From Pascua guehoae (taxonomy: Eukaryota; Basidiomycota; Tremellomycetes; Trichosporonales; Trichosporonaceae): a stretch of 64,000 bases of DNA. The notes below the pieces were generated by a model. The model saw nothing but the letters and a program-made list of their open reading frames with translations, searched no databases and was not told the origin of the DNA. Made by a program: the position numbers and the translations under genes. The stretch lies in the NCBI GenBank assembly GCA_001600415.1, contig BCJX01000006.1, forward strand, positions 1,151,588 through 1,215,587, read 5' to 3'. Shown here piece by piece: positions 34,742 to 46,124 of this stretch (positions are counted from its first letter, which is position 1; each line of letters opens with the position of its first letter).

Positions 34742-37700
34742 CTACACAGCGGTCGCGGTGGTCATGGTTGAAATCGTCCGCCGCCGGTTCGGGCGGTGGA
34801 AGTATGTCGACTGCGGGTCAGTCACTTGTCGGTGAATCAATGTCAACTTACCGGACTCGCAGGCTCCTCGCCCTGCTCTCCGTGGTCAGAGGGCGATTCA
34901 TCGTCATGGTCGTCGTCCCAAACGTTGCCGTCCGGCAGCGCAATGATGCCCGAGCCTGGGTCAAAGGATAAACGGCGGTTTGCAGGATCGAGGCCAGGCG
35001 AGGGTGTTGGGTCGCGCCACGGGTTGGGCCCCGTGGACCACGTGTCTGCTGGAAGAGACGAACGGCGGGGCGTTGTATCGCTGCCTTGATCTGTTCCGAG
35101 TCGCGAATTCTCTACACTCGAGTTGGTGGTGGACTCTCCGAAAGTCGAACCAGGCTCTGTCGACTGGCGGCTCGGCCCTCCCAATACCCAGTCCTCAGGC
35201 AGCAGAGGCGTACCCTCACCTGCAGGTTGTTGTGCCTGGTGGCGCCGGAGACGCTTGGCCACCTTGCGGCGCAAGCTGAGGACAATGCCACGACGGGCAG
35301 CAGGGCCGTCGCCAAACGCCGGTGGCCGGTCGGTTGCAGGAAGCCATGGCTTGGGGAGCTTGCCAGACAGTGCTGGGTGAGCGTACCGGCGGCGACCAGT
35401 GTTGAGCACTCCATAGTAAAAGTTGCTCATCGGGGGCTGAGAGTAGTCGGTCCGTTTGTCGGCCGGCGCCACGTAGAGGGTGTCATCGTTGATAGCGTAG
35501 CGGCGGTGGTTGAGGTTACTTTGCGACCGGGACACAGTCTCGTCGATCCCAGCAACGGTGCTTGCTTCCTCGCCTCGCTCCACCTCGCAGATACTGCTCA
35601 GCGCAGTATACCGGCTCAGAGGACGGAAGTCGCGCGACATGATGTAGCCCCACCACATGGTGAACGCGAGCAGGGGGACCATCATGATGACGCAGTAAAA
35701 CGACGCGCGTGCCGAGAACAGACCAGTCATGAAGAGCTGGAAGATGACGAGCGCCCACAGGAGGCGCTCAAATGTAATGTTCCAGGCTTCGCCGTTTGAC
35801 TCGAACGGCTTAAAGTAGACTGGCGTCAGTGGATGGAGGAAAGTGGGCCCTTACTGAACAGGAGCTTGTACTTGTAGACGAGATCTAGGGTCAGCTTGCC
35901 CAAGATGATGGCGACTCACAGGCCATGCCAAAGTAGACAGCACCGAAGACGAGGATATAGGGAGAGTCGACGCTATACACGAGGGTGATTGTGAAGACCA
36001 AAAGTGCCTGCGGGTACACCCATCCGTAGTAGATGACAGGCGGTGCGTTTGCCTCGGCATAGTCTCGTGGTGTGCGTGCGAATAGCCTGCTCCATACGAG
36101 GGTGAATAACGGCCCAAGGCTCAGAGTCTGGAGGGGCATGAGACCGACGCCTTGGAGCATGACATAGGAAATCATGAAGTTGCGTTGACGAGGGTCTTGG
36201 AAGGATTCTGCCAGTCTCTTGGGTAGCTGCCGTCAGCGCCGGACACGTCCCCAACCTACCGAAAGCGGCTTGTCGGCGATTTCCTGGAAGAAGTTGCGGG
36301 TTGAAATGGCTACAAAGTAGAAGAGAACAGTAAGAAGGAGGAAGAGGTAGTACCTGGTAGGTCAGCATACCCAGTGCATTCAGACCTACTTTCTGATGAG
36401 CGAATACTCTGCTGCGCTACGCGACTTGAATCCCTGTTGGTACGACAACCCTGCTGTTAGCAACCTGCCGCGGTCCGTTGGTCTCACATTCGAGGAAGAA
36501 GGGGACAATGCTGTTGAAGAGCGTAAGACCGAGTGCCGGCAGAGAGTTCATGACAATCGGCCCAAGCCACGGGGTGTTGATAATGAGCTGGGCAAGCCAG
36601 GGGGCATATTTCTCGAGCTGCTTCTGGGAGAGGAATTGCGAGAAGAAGTAGACGGGCACTGCAGTGAGCTTGGGCCACAAGATTCGGCTTACCTCCTCCA
36701 GACCCCAGTGCAACGGCCATGATGGCCATGACCACAACATCGCGGATCTCTGTCTCGCGACGAGGCATGGACACGCGGCTCCAAATGACGTCGCGAGGCT
36801 CTGGCGCAAGGTTGGTGATCATCTCCGAGTGTTCACGGTAGTGCACGACCTGGGACGACGATTGGGCGCTCTTGACATCCTCAAACGTGACAAATGCTAC
36901 CTGCGAGGCGGGGAACTGACCCGTCTTGCGCAGGTTGCGGGCTTCTTCGTCGGCAGCGAAAAACTTGTCCTCCCAGTACTCGATCGCATCCACCTTGGCG
37001 CCAAACCAGTGGGGACGGATGGTCGGGCGTGGACGGTCGGAATGAATGATGCCATATCGCTGCCGCAGAGTTTCTGGGTCGACCGACTCGTCCCCATCGT
37101 TGTCCCGGCCAGGGACGAGCGGTGAACTCTGTGCTCCGTCGTGCTTCTTATACACATTTGGCGAGTATCCAGATGCTTTGGCCGGGTTGCCGACCCACTC
37201 GACCCACGTGGCCTCGAGCTGCAGTAGCGCGTCTGTGCGCCGTTCGATGGCCATGCGCAAGGGACGCAGGTGACGGCACACGCTCACGCTCTCCACTTCC
37301 CAGCCACAGCCCTCAAAGTACTCGGCTAGTGCGCGATCACCACGCAAGTGTGCGGGCACATCGGTGACAATCACCGTTCGAGAGGGGACCGAGTGGATGA
37401 GCTGGAGAGCGAATGCTTGGCGAGATGTCACAAAGCGGTGGAAGTTTCGGTGAAGGGACATGAGCATGAGGACCGTGAACGTGTACGCAAACAGGAGGTG
37501 TATAATGTCGTACGTCTTTGGTTCGACAATCACTTCCCACCGTGGCGGAGTGTCGGTACCATTCCTGGGCAATGCAATCGGCGAAAACACATTATCTGGG
37601 GCCGACGATGATTTGGCAGGCTCTTTCTACGACGTTAGTCTGTCTGCGACGGGCCAGTGAACTCGTCGTGGACGTGTGCAGCATCCCAAAGGAGGTTGAC

Positions 37701-38424
37701 CTGTGGTTGATACTCACGATAAAGTGCAACGGTGAGACAATGACCGCAAACCCGGCGAAGAGGAGGAAAGCGGTGCGGAAGAAGTTGAGCAACTGCATAC
37801 GAGTGAGCAGGTGGGCGTTGGAGCATTAAGCAAGGCACTCACCACGGCCGCGTCCAACCCTACTGTTTGGAGGACGACATACTCGCTGGTGCGCAGCGTC
37901 GGACCTATCCAGCCAAAGAAGCGGTTGACCTTTTGCACATCGGGCCAGTGCGCGGAAGCGGGCGAGAAGTCTGAGCGTTAGCACGGTACGTGCGGGAATC
38001 AAAGTACAGCATGTGCTGACAGCGAGTTGGCTGGGGCGTGCACGGTAACAACCAGCTGCAGAAGCCGAGAGACAGCCAACCGCCCAGGAGGAGTCCAAGC
38101 GGAGTCCGAGCGGAACAACAAAGGAAAGGGTACTACCGGGCTGCACAGTGGGAATGGCTCACCCTTCAACTTGGTCCTGGGCATGTACACAACTTGCCAC
38201 CGGGTGCGGAGGAAGCAGAAGAGGAGGAACGAGGTGACGCCGATGCCGAGGGAGAGCGTAAGCTGCGCCTCAAACCAGCCCGCCGTGTTGTTTCCTTTCG
38301 GGTTAGTTGATCAACCACAAGGAAGCGCGATGGTGGGGTGCATCGGCATCGACAACTCACGGTCGCGCGGGTCCCAAGGCTCATCGTCGTCATTGTCGAG
38401 CCAGAGGGCTCTGTGCCAGTCCAT
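34742..38424 (-). CDS. CSC1/OSCA-type osmosensitive cation channel
   Basis: This is a calcium-permeable mechanosensitive or hyperosmolality-gated channel of the DUF221/TMEM63 family. Twelve exons, 38424..38361, 38294..38163, 37970..37843, 37792..37718, 37626..36693, 36658..36488, 36453..36390, 36353..36260, 36217..35920, 35884..35855, 35819..34852 and 34810..34742, sum to 1008 residues. An N-terminal helix precedes a motif RTSEYVVLQTVGLDAAV. The cytosolic loop holds SRTVIVTDVP, FVTFEDVKSAQ and WSRVSMPRRE. The pore-region helices include SLPALGLTLFNSIVPFFLE and FKSRSAAEYSLIRKYY. The C-terminal 300 residues are disordered. Intron 36692..36659 would be only 34 nt, but the frame requires it. If the last 41-nt intron is retained, the protein stops at 34843 after SPVS. 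Confidence 0.86.
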
Positions 38425-38890
38425 GATGACGATTAGGGCACGAGGAAAGGTGTCAACGGAGGTGAGTTGGTGGATGCTGTAACGCTGTGGAAGTTGTCGG
38501 AGATGCTTTGCTTGGTCGCGCGACTCTGGTCCAGCCGAGCAGTGACTCCGTCAGTGGCGGTGGCGGGGACATCTGCCACCAGCCAGGTGCATGACGTCGT
38601 GGAGCGGTGGTTGGGACCGGGGTCCTGTTTTTCCTAATTCCGTGCCTGAGTTTCTAATAGAGACTTGACGCCCATTTGAATTCATTTTGCCACCAGGTGC
38701 ATCCCTTATTATTGTAACCCCCCACTTTACGATTGGCGCCTTACTTCTGTCGACGCACAAACAAACAGGGTTTCCTTGTCTCACCTCATCACCTCACCAC
38801 CATCAACCTTTCAACCTCCTTCCTTCCTTCTCTACCTCCCGTCCCACCTCCTCTTCATTGATCTGCCGTAACTATTATTCAAGTCTGACA
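38425..38890. other. Divergent promoter, CSC1-type channel and TPX2-like gene
   Basis: About 470 bp serve both genes. The last 120 bp before the + strand ATG at 38891 are CT-rich (ctcacctc, ccttccttcc), as in many leaders of this group. No TATA box identified. Confidence 0.5.
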
Positions 38891-41392
38891 ATGCCGCCGG
38901 CGTCGAGTGCAATCCCTCGCCGCCTTGTCGGCCCCACCCCGGCTCCGTCTCGTCGTCTGCCCACGGACACACCGATCGGCCAGATCCGGCCCGTCTTCAA
39001 CGACTTTGAGCTCGCGGATGCGAGTTGGGACGGTGAAGACACCACCCTACCATCCCTTTCCGCCCTCGATGACCGCGCCGAGCCCCAGTCTCCGAGAAAC
39101 CCTTCGCCTCCGTCTGCAGTACCGGCGTTCACTCCCAAACGTCCCTCATCGGACAACCAGCACCTAGCCACTCATCGTTCTTCCCCGGCTGCCTCTGTCG
39201 CCTCGCGGTCGCAGGAGAAGGATGACCTATACCTGCGCCGCTTAAAAGGACCGAACCACTCGTCAAATTCAACACCTCAGCGGCGTACTGCCGTTGGGTT
39301 CATCACACCGTCCAAGGCATCTACGTCTACTCCCTCCAAGCCGATCGCCTCAGTGTCCTCGCCACCTGAGGCAATGACAACCCCCGGCACAACCACCCCC
39401 CGCGCTGAGGCGGTGCCTTTAACATTACCGCCATCGGTCTCTGTGCGGCGTTTCACACGCAGGCGCGTTGAGCAAGTGACCACGTCCGAGCGCACGGACG
39501 AGGCGGTGTTGGATGTGGGTTCGGCGTCCGTTGAGCCCACCACTCAGCGAACGGCGTCTGAGCGAGTCGACAACGTTGTTGCGGGAGTAGGAGCGACGCG
39601 CACAGTTGCTGGTGGGGGAATGACGCGCGCCGAAAGGGCGGCGCTTGCCGCCACCGGCGGGTCGGAGAATACCTCTAAACTCGTTCGGAAGAGTGTGGAC
39701 CCGTCGTTCATTGCGGCCCTCGGTGCGAAACCGGGCAACTCTACCGCCCCTGTCCCCAGATCGAGTTCGCAGCGGCAGTCCTTGCTGCGCAAGTCAACCT
39801 CGCCAGCCAAACAGCCCTCGGCTCACAAGGGCTCGATTCCGGCGACCATGGCATCTGGATCCCACCGGGCGACACCTTCGCGCTTGTCTCAAATTGACAT
39901 GGGTGCTGTCCGAACAACGACTGCCCCACCCAGTGTGCCTCACGATGTTCCATCATCGTCCTTTGACTTTGCAGTGCCTTCTCCACCGCGTTCGCCTCGT
40001 CCCCAGGTGAATCGTTCTGTACTTCCCGCTGAGAGGTACGCCTCGCCGGCCCTCAGTGACACGACCCTCCTCGGATCCGCCAAAGACTGGGACATGTCCG
40101 TGAGGTCCGCCGCGACGGCTTCGCCTACAATGCCGAACGCCGAGGGCGACGCAGAAACGGTCCCGCCGAAGCAAGGAAAGGCCACCGTAGCCCAAACAGC
40201 ACAGCGTCGCGCGACGCGCCGTCGGTCGGTCCTTGGGCAGTTTGTGGATGGAATCTTCGGTGGTGCGGCCGATGGAAGGGAGGACTCGAACGCGGAGCGC
40301 CCGGCGAAGCGCCGTCGCTCGTCGACACTTGTTGGTCGCATCGTTGATGGGATCTTCGGAGGCGCAGAGATTGCCCAGTCTGCCGAACAGTCCGCCACGT
40401 CCAGCAGCGAGACATCGACTGAACCGACTGCGGCCCCCTTCTCCGACTCTCGTCAGCCACCTGGGCGATCCGAACCCGCTCAGACGAAGCCCCGCCTTGT
40501 TAAGGACGCTCACACCAAGGTGTCGCGCCCCGTGAAGCGTGTCCCGGCGCCCTCAAAGTCGGTTACCATGCCTACCTCGTCGGCACCGGGCCCGCTCCGG
40601 TCGGGCTCATCGTCGTCGCGTCCGCTCCGCCCTGCATCGGGTCCACTCCGCCCCACTGCGGCGTCTCTTGCGCGGGCCGAGGAGCGGCAGCCGCTCGCCG
40701 CACGCGGTCCTAACTCAATACCCGCGGCCTCCACCCAGCAAACCATGGCTGCGAAACGCACTACGGGAGTGCAGCCCCGTAAGCGAAAGTACGAAGCAAC
40801 GGCCGCCGGCCACTCCTCTCGAGTGGAAAAGACGGCCCGGACCGTCCCTGCTCGCTCGCATTCGAGCACGCAGTCCGTATTGGCCCGGCTTGCTCAACCT
40901 TCCCGGCCGACCTCGGCCGCTGAGCCCGTCAAACTTCGCGATGCCGAGCGGGCCCGCGATCTCGAGCTGAAGCGCCGGCTCTGGGAGCGTCGGGCGACCG
41001 AAGCTGCGAGCGCGGGCCCGAGCGACGGAGGCCTCGGCGGCCGTCAAACTCCCCCCCCTCGGCTATCCACTACCCCGCTGGTGGACATGGCCGAGCGCCG
41101 CGCCATGTTTGACCGCCCGCGCGCGACAGACTCCCGCGCGCCCCCTCGCAACCGTGGTTTGGAGCTCACGGTGCCGGTCCGTGGTCAGACGCCGGGCAAG
41201 GCGTCTCGCCGCCGCGCCGCCGAGCGCGCCGCCTTTGACGGGCGCGTCGCTGCGCAAATTGCAAAGCGCGACGCCGACGCCGCCGCGGAAGCGCGCCTGC
41301 TCGACGAGATCAACGCCGAGATGATCAAGAAGGAGCGGCAGGAGAAGATTGTGTGGGCCAAGCCCGTGCCCGAGATGTACCGCCGGGGTTAG
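38891..41392 (+). CDS. Basic, mostly disordered protein with a TPX2-like C-terminal motif
   Basis: I cannot name this single-exon gene with confidence. The product is 833 residues, rich in Ser, Pro, Arg, Ala and Thr, with no folded catalytic domain. The ATG at 38891 follows a CT-rich leader. Features seen are an N-terminal IGQIRPVFNDFELADASW, many SP/TP sites, two basic clusters (RRATRRRS and PAKRRRSS) that look like nuclear signals, and a duplicated VDGIFGGA motif next to them (about residues 450-490). A GPLR motif recurs about 640. The last 70 residues form a charged helix: RRRAAERAAFDGRV, then AKRDADAAAEARLLDEINAE, ending KIVWAKPVPEMYRR. A charged helix followed by AKPVP and an aromatic residue resembles the TPX2 C-terminal microtubule-binding domain. 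A spindle or chromatin role is inference. A generic nuclear scaffold protein is the main alternative. Confidence 0.45.
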   Translation: MPPASSAIPRRLVGPTPAPSRRLPTDTPIGQIRPVFNDFELADASWDGEDTTLPSLSALDDRAEPQSPRNPSPPSAVPAFTPKRPSSDNQHLATHRSSPAASVASRSQEKDDLYLRRLKGPNHSSNSTPQRRTAVGFITPSKASTSTPSKPIASVSSPPEAMTTPGTTTPRAEAVPLTLPPSVSVRRFTRRRVEQVTTSERTDEAVLDVGSASVEPTTQRTASERVDNVVAGVGATRTVAGGGMTRAERAALAATGGSENTSKLVRKSVDPSFIAALGAKPGNSTAPVPRSSSQRQSLLRKSTSPAKQPSAHKGSIPATMASGSHRATPSRLSQIDMGAVRTTTAPPSVPHDVPSSSFDFAVPSPPRSPRPQVNRSVLPAERYASPALSDTTLLGSAKDWDMSVRSAATASPTMPNAEGDAETVPPKQGKATVAQTAQRRATRRRSVLGQFVDGIFGGAADGREDSNAERPAKRRRSSTLVGRIVDGIFGGAEIAQSAEQSATSSSETSTEPTAAPFSDSRQPPGRSEPAQTKPRLVKDAHTKVSRPVKRVPAPSKSVTMPTSSAPGPLRSGSSSSRPLRPASGPLRPTAASLARAEERQPLAARGPNSIPAASTQQTMAAKRTTGVQPRKRKYEATAAGHSSRVEKTARTVPARSHSSTQSVLARLAQPSRPTSAAEPVKLRDAERARDLELKRRLWERRATEAASAGPSDGGLGGRQTPPPRLSTTPLVDMAERRAMFDRPRATDSRAPPRNRGLELTVPVRGQTPGKASRRRAAERAAFDGRVAAQIAKRDADAAAEARLLDEINAEMIKKERQEKIVWAKPVPEMYRRG

Positions 41393-42271
41393 GGAGAGGG
41401 TAGAGGGCCAGAGGCGAACGAGACCGGAGACGAGTTGCACCGGACATGGTGCACGCCCACAATTGGGCCCCAGCGCAGTTAATAGTTGTATATTCATTCT
41501 TCATTGGGGTTTCTTGTCCCATTAGCATGCACGCGTTGGCCATGTACTGCATCCCGGGGTGTGAATCTGCTCGGGCCACGAGTATCCTAGAGTTTTCATC
41601 TGCCGTTGCGTCCGAAGTTGGAACGAACGAAGTTGGAACGAACAAAGAAGTCGCAGTCTACAGTAGACAAGTTGGACATGCGGTCCGACCCGCACCATTG
41701 CAGGCCAGCGTCAGTGGATCAGCGGATTAGTGAGCGGTCAGGGTGATAGACAGTCTGGCAATGATCTTCGAAACCTTTCCGCGATCCGCACCACACAACA
41801 ACAACAGGTGTCACCATATCGCCACACAGTACCCCTCCACACGTCCTTTGTGACAGATCACAGTCACTTGGTCCCTCTTCTTACAGTCGCCCCATGGGAA
41901 CCTGATTCCTGCTCGGTGCGACGCGACGAGAATAGTGGCTTCCTTGACCCTCCTTCTCTTGCTAATCGACGCTGTCGACGCTCTGAACACTGTCGGCGGT
42001 CTCGACACTCTCCCGTCGTGTCCTCATCACTGCCCACCCCCAACCACACCCAACGTGCCCAACCACACACCCGCTCACGCCGGCATCCCAGCCCTACCGT
42101 CCACGCCCGACCTTTTCATGGCCCCATCATGCTCCTGCCCCCTCACACGCCTGCCCAACCTCGACCACATCGGTGCTCGACCTCCCAGTGAGCTACACTC
42201 GCATTCCGCCCGTTGCCATGAAGTGATCATACATCCCGCCGCGGCTCCCACTACGAACGGTGCGCGCCTGC
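41393..42271. other. Intergenic region between convergent genes
   Basis: About 880 bp between the TPX2-like stop and the RPL11 stop. A 12-bp direct repeat, gttggaacgaac, is at about 41616-41642. Nothing else seen. Confidence 0.5.
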
Positions 42272-43179
42272 TTAGCGGGAGACGATGCCGTCAAAGCGCT
42301 GCTTGAACCAAGCGACAGTCTGGTCGGGCTTGACCTTGTGGGTAAAGCCGACGCGGCCCGTCTTGGCCTTGCGCCGCGCGACGCGCATGCCCGGGCGGCC
42401 CATAATGACGTAGAAGTCCATGCCGAAAATGCCAATTCCCGGGTCGTACTTGATACCGAGGTCAATGTGCTCGTCGATACCAAAGCCAAAGTTGCCCGTC
42501 TCGCTAAAGTTGCGGCGGCGGAGCTCGTACTCCTTGACCTTGAGCGCGCGCTCGAGCACCTCTTCGGCCTTGGGGCCGCGGATCGTCACGTGCACGGCAA
42601 TCTTTTCGTTGCGGCGAATCGAAAACGAGCGCACAGTGTAGCGCGCCTTCGAGGTCACGGGCGTCTGGCCAGTGAGCTGCTCGAGCACCTTGGCGGCACG
42701 GGTGAGACGGTCACCAGACTCGCCGACCGAGATGTCTGCGAAAGTGTTAGGTGGGGTGGTTTGGGGGTCTGGGGGTGGATTGCAAACGCACTGATGACGA
42801 GCTTCTCGATGCGAAGCTCCTTCATCGGGTTGACGGGGGCGCTCTTAGCGTCGGCCTGGGGTTAGTTTCCATCGAGCGTCTTGAAAGTTTGAAAGTTTCG
42901 CCAGAGGTGCCAGACGTGCAGTAGGTACCAGAGGTTCGAGTTGAGCAGATGAGCGGGAAGCGAGCAGGTCGAGCCCACAGCACGCCGCTGTACGCCGTCC
43001 CAGTGCCGCTCTTCACGCCCTTCCCACCCTCACTCGTCCGGCCCAGCACACTCCCGTCCACTCCCTCCTCACTCCCCTCCCCACTCGCCATGCCCCCATC
43101 CCCGTCCCCGGCCTAAACCCCGCTCCCGCTCCAACCCCAACTCTCCCACTCGGCTCGGTCGATAACGCGTACGCACCAT
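42272..43179 (-). CDS. RPL11: 60S ribosomal protein L11 (uL5)
   Basis: This is the universal ribosomal protein uL5 of the cytosolic large subunit, which contacts 5S rRNA. Three exons, 43179..43177, 42855..42792 and 42735..42272, give 176 residues, the usual length. The first coding exon is the ATG alone; a 321-nt intron follows. The sequence runs [58 protein letters not shown] and ends [11 protein letters not shown]. The [14 protein letters not shown] signature is intact. A start codon split off by an early intron is common in fungal ribosomal protein genes. No snoRNA C/D boxes were seen in the first intron on quick reading. The gene is divergent from a secreted superoxide dismutase gene about 2.9 kb away. 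Confidence 0.97.
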
Positions 43180-43534
43180 TTTGACGGACTGCACTGTCAG
43201 CGACAACCTTCCTTCTTCCCCGTCCCCATCCTCCCGTCGGTACTCACTGTTGTTGATGGGTGAGGGAGGCAGCACAAGTCTGTAGCGTCAAGTCGCCAGC
43301 AACCCGCAACCCAGACCCCACCCAACTCCCGGACCCCTCCAACTCCCTCCCGCCAGCCACGAGGGGGGTGCGGGCGGGACCAAATCGGGGTGGGAAACTG
43401 GGTGGGCGGGGGCAAAATGAGCGTAACTGAATCGGGGTTAATGGCACGGGTCCAATCGCCGATATTTTCGACGTCATGTTGAGGGGTCGACCCTGGGCAC
43501 GTGGCCGCACCCATTCACTCCAGCTGCCAGCCGC

Positions 43535-43640
43535 CACCTGCCAGGTGCCAACCACCGGCCACCAGAGATCCAGAGATCCAGACCAGTTCCCAGCAATTAG
43601 CAACCAGCAACCAGTTCCCAGCTGCCAGGTGCCTCGCTGC
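43535..43640. repeat. Imperfect short repeats (ccagagatccag, aaccagcaaccagttccc)
   Basis: Small direct repeats alternate: tgccaggtgcc occurs twice, agatccag twice, and caaccag with cagttccc several times. Composition resembles slippage-generated low-complexity DNA. Confidence 0.6.
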
Positions 43641-44499
43641 ACTGCCGTTTGCTGCCGGTTGTCACCTCGCCACCACGCCACCGTGCACCACCGCATGGAT
43701 GCCAAAGTCACCGTGCCACCGGCAATGTCACAAAGTACAAAGCACACAGCTCACAGCACAACGCACCATGTCACCAAGCCTACTGTATCCACGAGTGATC
43801 CGGTGGCCCGGTGGCGGGTAGCTGCAAGCAACAAAGTGGCTCGTCTCGTCCACGCCACTGGCCACTGGTCGACCCCGCAACCATCCTCCTCTGCGCCCAG
43901 CGACGAGCACTGCAGGCTGGTCTGCACACAAGGAGGGCCGTGGGGCCGTGGCCACTGGCTCCTGTACTGGCCCCGCCGCTGATCCTCATCTAGAACTAGA
44001 ACCAATTACTGTATCTACCACCAAGCACCGAGTCCCATCCTCCCTCCAAGCATAGAGCCATTTTCTCATGTCACATTGCATCTCACCGACATTCCAGTCA
44101 TCCGAGCAGCCACCTCGGTCACGAGCCCACCCTGGCTAGCTGCTAGCTTGGTCTCCCGATCGCCTCCACCGCGTGCGCACGGACCGCCACTGTTGTAGTC
44201 ACCACGATACCAGTACAAAGGCGTGTGGCCTGCACCTGTAGCCTCTTGTCTCTTGGGCCTGCACCTACCGATGCTCTACGGCACGTTATTCGGTCTGCAT
44301 GTAGCCTTTCAGACACCGAGCTTGCACCAGCTACAGTTTGCAGGTCGCATGGTCACCTCGATGCAACCAACTGTCGTGTTACCTGACAGGGCACGTGCCT
44401 AACTCTTAATCTTATCCGCCACAGCGCCACGCAATCGGCCCCAACCACTCCACCCCACCCTGCGCCTTTTTCCATTGTTCTGTGGGAAGTCTTGGGCTT

Positions 44500-44516
44500 C
44501 CCCCCCCCCCCCCCCC
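44500..44516. repeat. Homopolymer C17
   Basis: Seventeen C in a row inside the RPL11-SOD spacer. Its exact length is likely to be uncertain in the assembly. Confidence 0.9.
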
Positions 44517-46124
44517 GCGGTGCCAGCTGGCTACCTGCTGGCTGCTGGATGTTGGATCTGATTCCAGTCGGCCGAAGATAGACACTGCCGACCACTTATC
44601 GGCGCGGGTTATCTGCCCGCCGTCTGTCACCGTCGGGCCAAGCAGAAGGCGGCCAGGAATAGATGACGGGTGGGTGTCCCGAGAAGAAGAACCGAACAAT
44701 GGGGTTTCGGGTGGGGCTGTGCGAGTGCGCGTGTGCGGGTGCCCTTGCGCGTTCGGTGCGTTTCCGTTTGCGGTGCGTGTGTTCTAAGAATATTACGCAT
44801 TGAGATTCTGCACAGCATCAGCTCGCGTACAAACGTTGCACTGCAAGCGGCAAACCGCATACAGCATGCAGCTGCCCAATGCGCCAGGCTGAATCTGCAC
44901 AACCAAGGGCTGCACGTGATCCCGATGCGACACGGGATGCTTGCTTTCCATGCCAAGCAAAGCGCCAACAAAAATGGGGGGAGACGTGGCCCCGCATGCA
45001 TGCGGATCTCAAGTCGAAAAGTGCAAGACGGGGCGGTGCATGCCACATCCTGGGTGCATGGGTGTCCTGGTGTGCTTTCATCTGCCTAATGCGGTGTACT
45101 GTACCGCCGCCAAGATCCATTGCTTCTGCACCGCATCCAAGTGCAAAATGCAGTGTAGTGCCCAACCAGTGCCCAACGCCCGATCCCAGCGCGGGAACCG
45201 CGCTACTCTGCGCCGATCAGCACAGCCGGGGCCGACAAGCGACCCACGCTATCGGCCGGGCTGGCGGCTGGCGTGCAAATGAAATGCAACCTCCGTTGGT
45301 CGCCGCGCGCCGAGGTGCCTCCTGCGCCGGGGGCTCGGATGTCGGCGGTGTCGGTGGACAAGCTCAAAGGTGAGGCACACGAGGAGGAAGACAACAGACG
45401 CATACTGAAACGGGTCGGCCGAATTGGGTCACTCGACCACTTGCCGTGGGTGCTGCTTGCGTTGTCGTTTGGAGGTGTACCTGCGTGTGCTAGTTTATGC
45501 GCTAGTGCGAGTGTTGAGTTGTTCAACCTTCCCTGGTGCCTGTACCCTGTATGTACCTGCCTGTGCCTCGCCTCTAGTGTTTGTTTGAGTCTTCTCACAG
45601 TCACCGCTTTTGGCCAGTGCAACGGGTGCTGCGCCCAAGACGTGCGTCGCAGACGCTCTCGTGCCGCCCGAATACCCTGCGCACCTACAGTACCTGCCTC
45701 CTGCCTGCCTCGGTCGCGACGTCGTAAGGCAGCACTGCTAGGCACACAGGCCGCACGCTGCACGCTGCGCTGGTATCGGCCGCGGGACAGGATCTCGAGA
45801 TTGGTAGAGTTCTGGGGTCGGATCACGCCACAGACACTGCAATGCATGCAGGCAGCCATGGCATGGATGCGACAGGAACGCTGCCGTGTCTGCCGGTTGC
45901 GTGCGGCGTGCGGCGGGCGGGGGCGGGGGCGGGGGCTCGGGGGATCGGCTGCTCGGTTCGGCGAGCGCGTTTGGACTGTTCCCATATCCCATTCCTTCTT
46001 AAAAGACGCAATTTATTGCCTCGCTACGACTCTTGTTTCCATCACCACCCTCCCTTCTACTGTACTCTCCAAACTCCTCACCCGCGACAACTTCTTGCAC
46101 CCTCGCCTTCTCCTGTCCACGAAA

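Larger units (their letters stand above)
43180..46124. other. Large divergent intergenic region RPL11 / SOD
   Basis: About 2.9 kb, the longest gene-free stretch here. It holds imperfect ccag/aacc repeats at about 43540-43640, a perfect C17 run at 44500-44516, and a region around 44800-45300 rich in tgca/gcatgc words. Several long open frames on both strands lack any family motif or splice consistency. I see no gene. Confidence 0.5.

Noticed and set aside
45203..45985. 260-residue open frame on the minus strand upstream of the SOD gene
   Set aside because: Rich in Arg, Pro and Ser as expected from random GC-rich DNA; no motif, no hydrophobic core and no splice partners.
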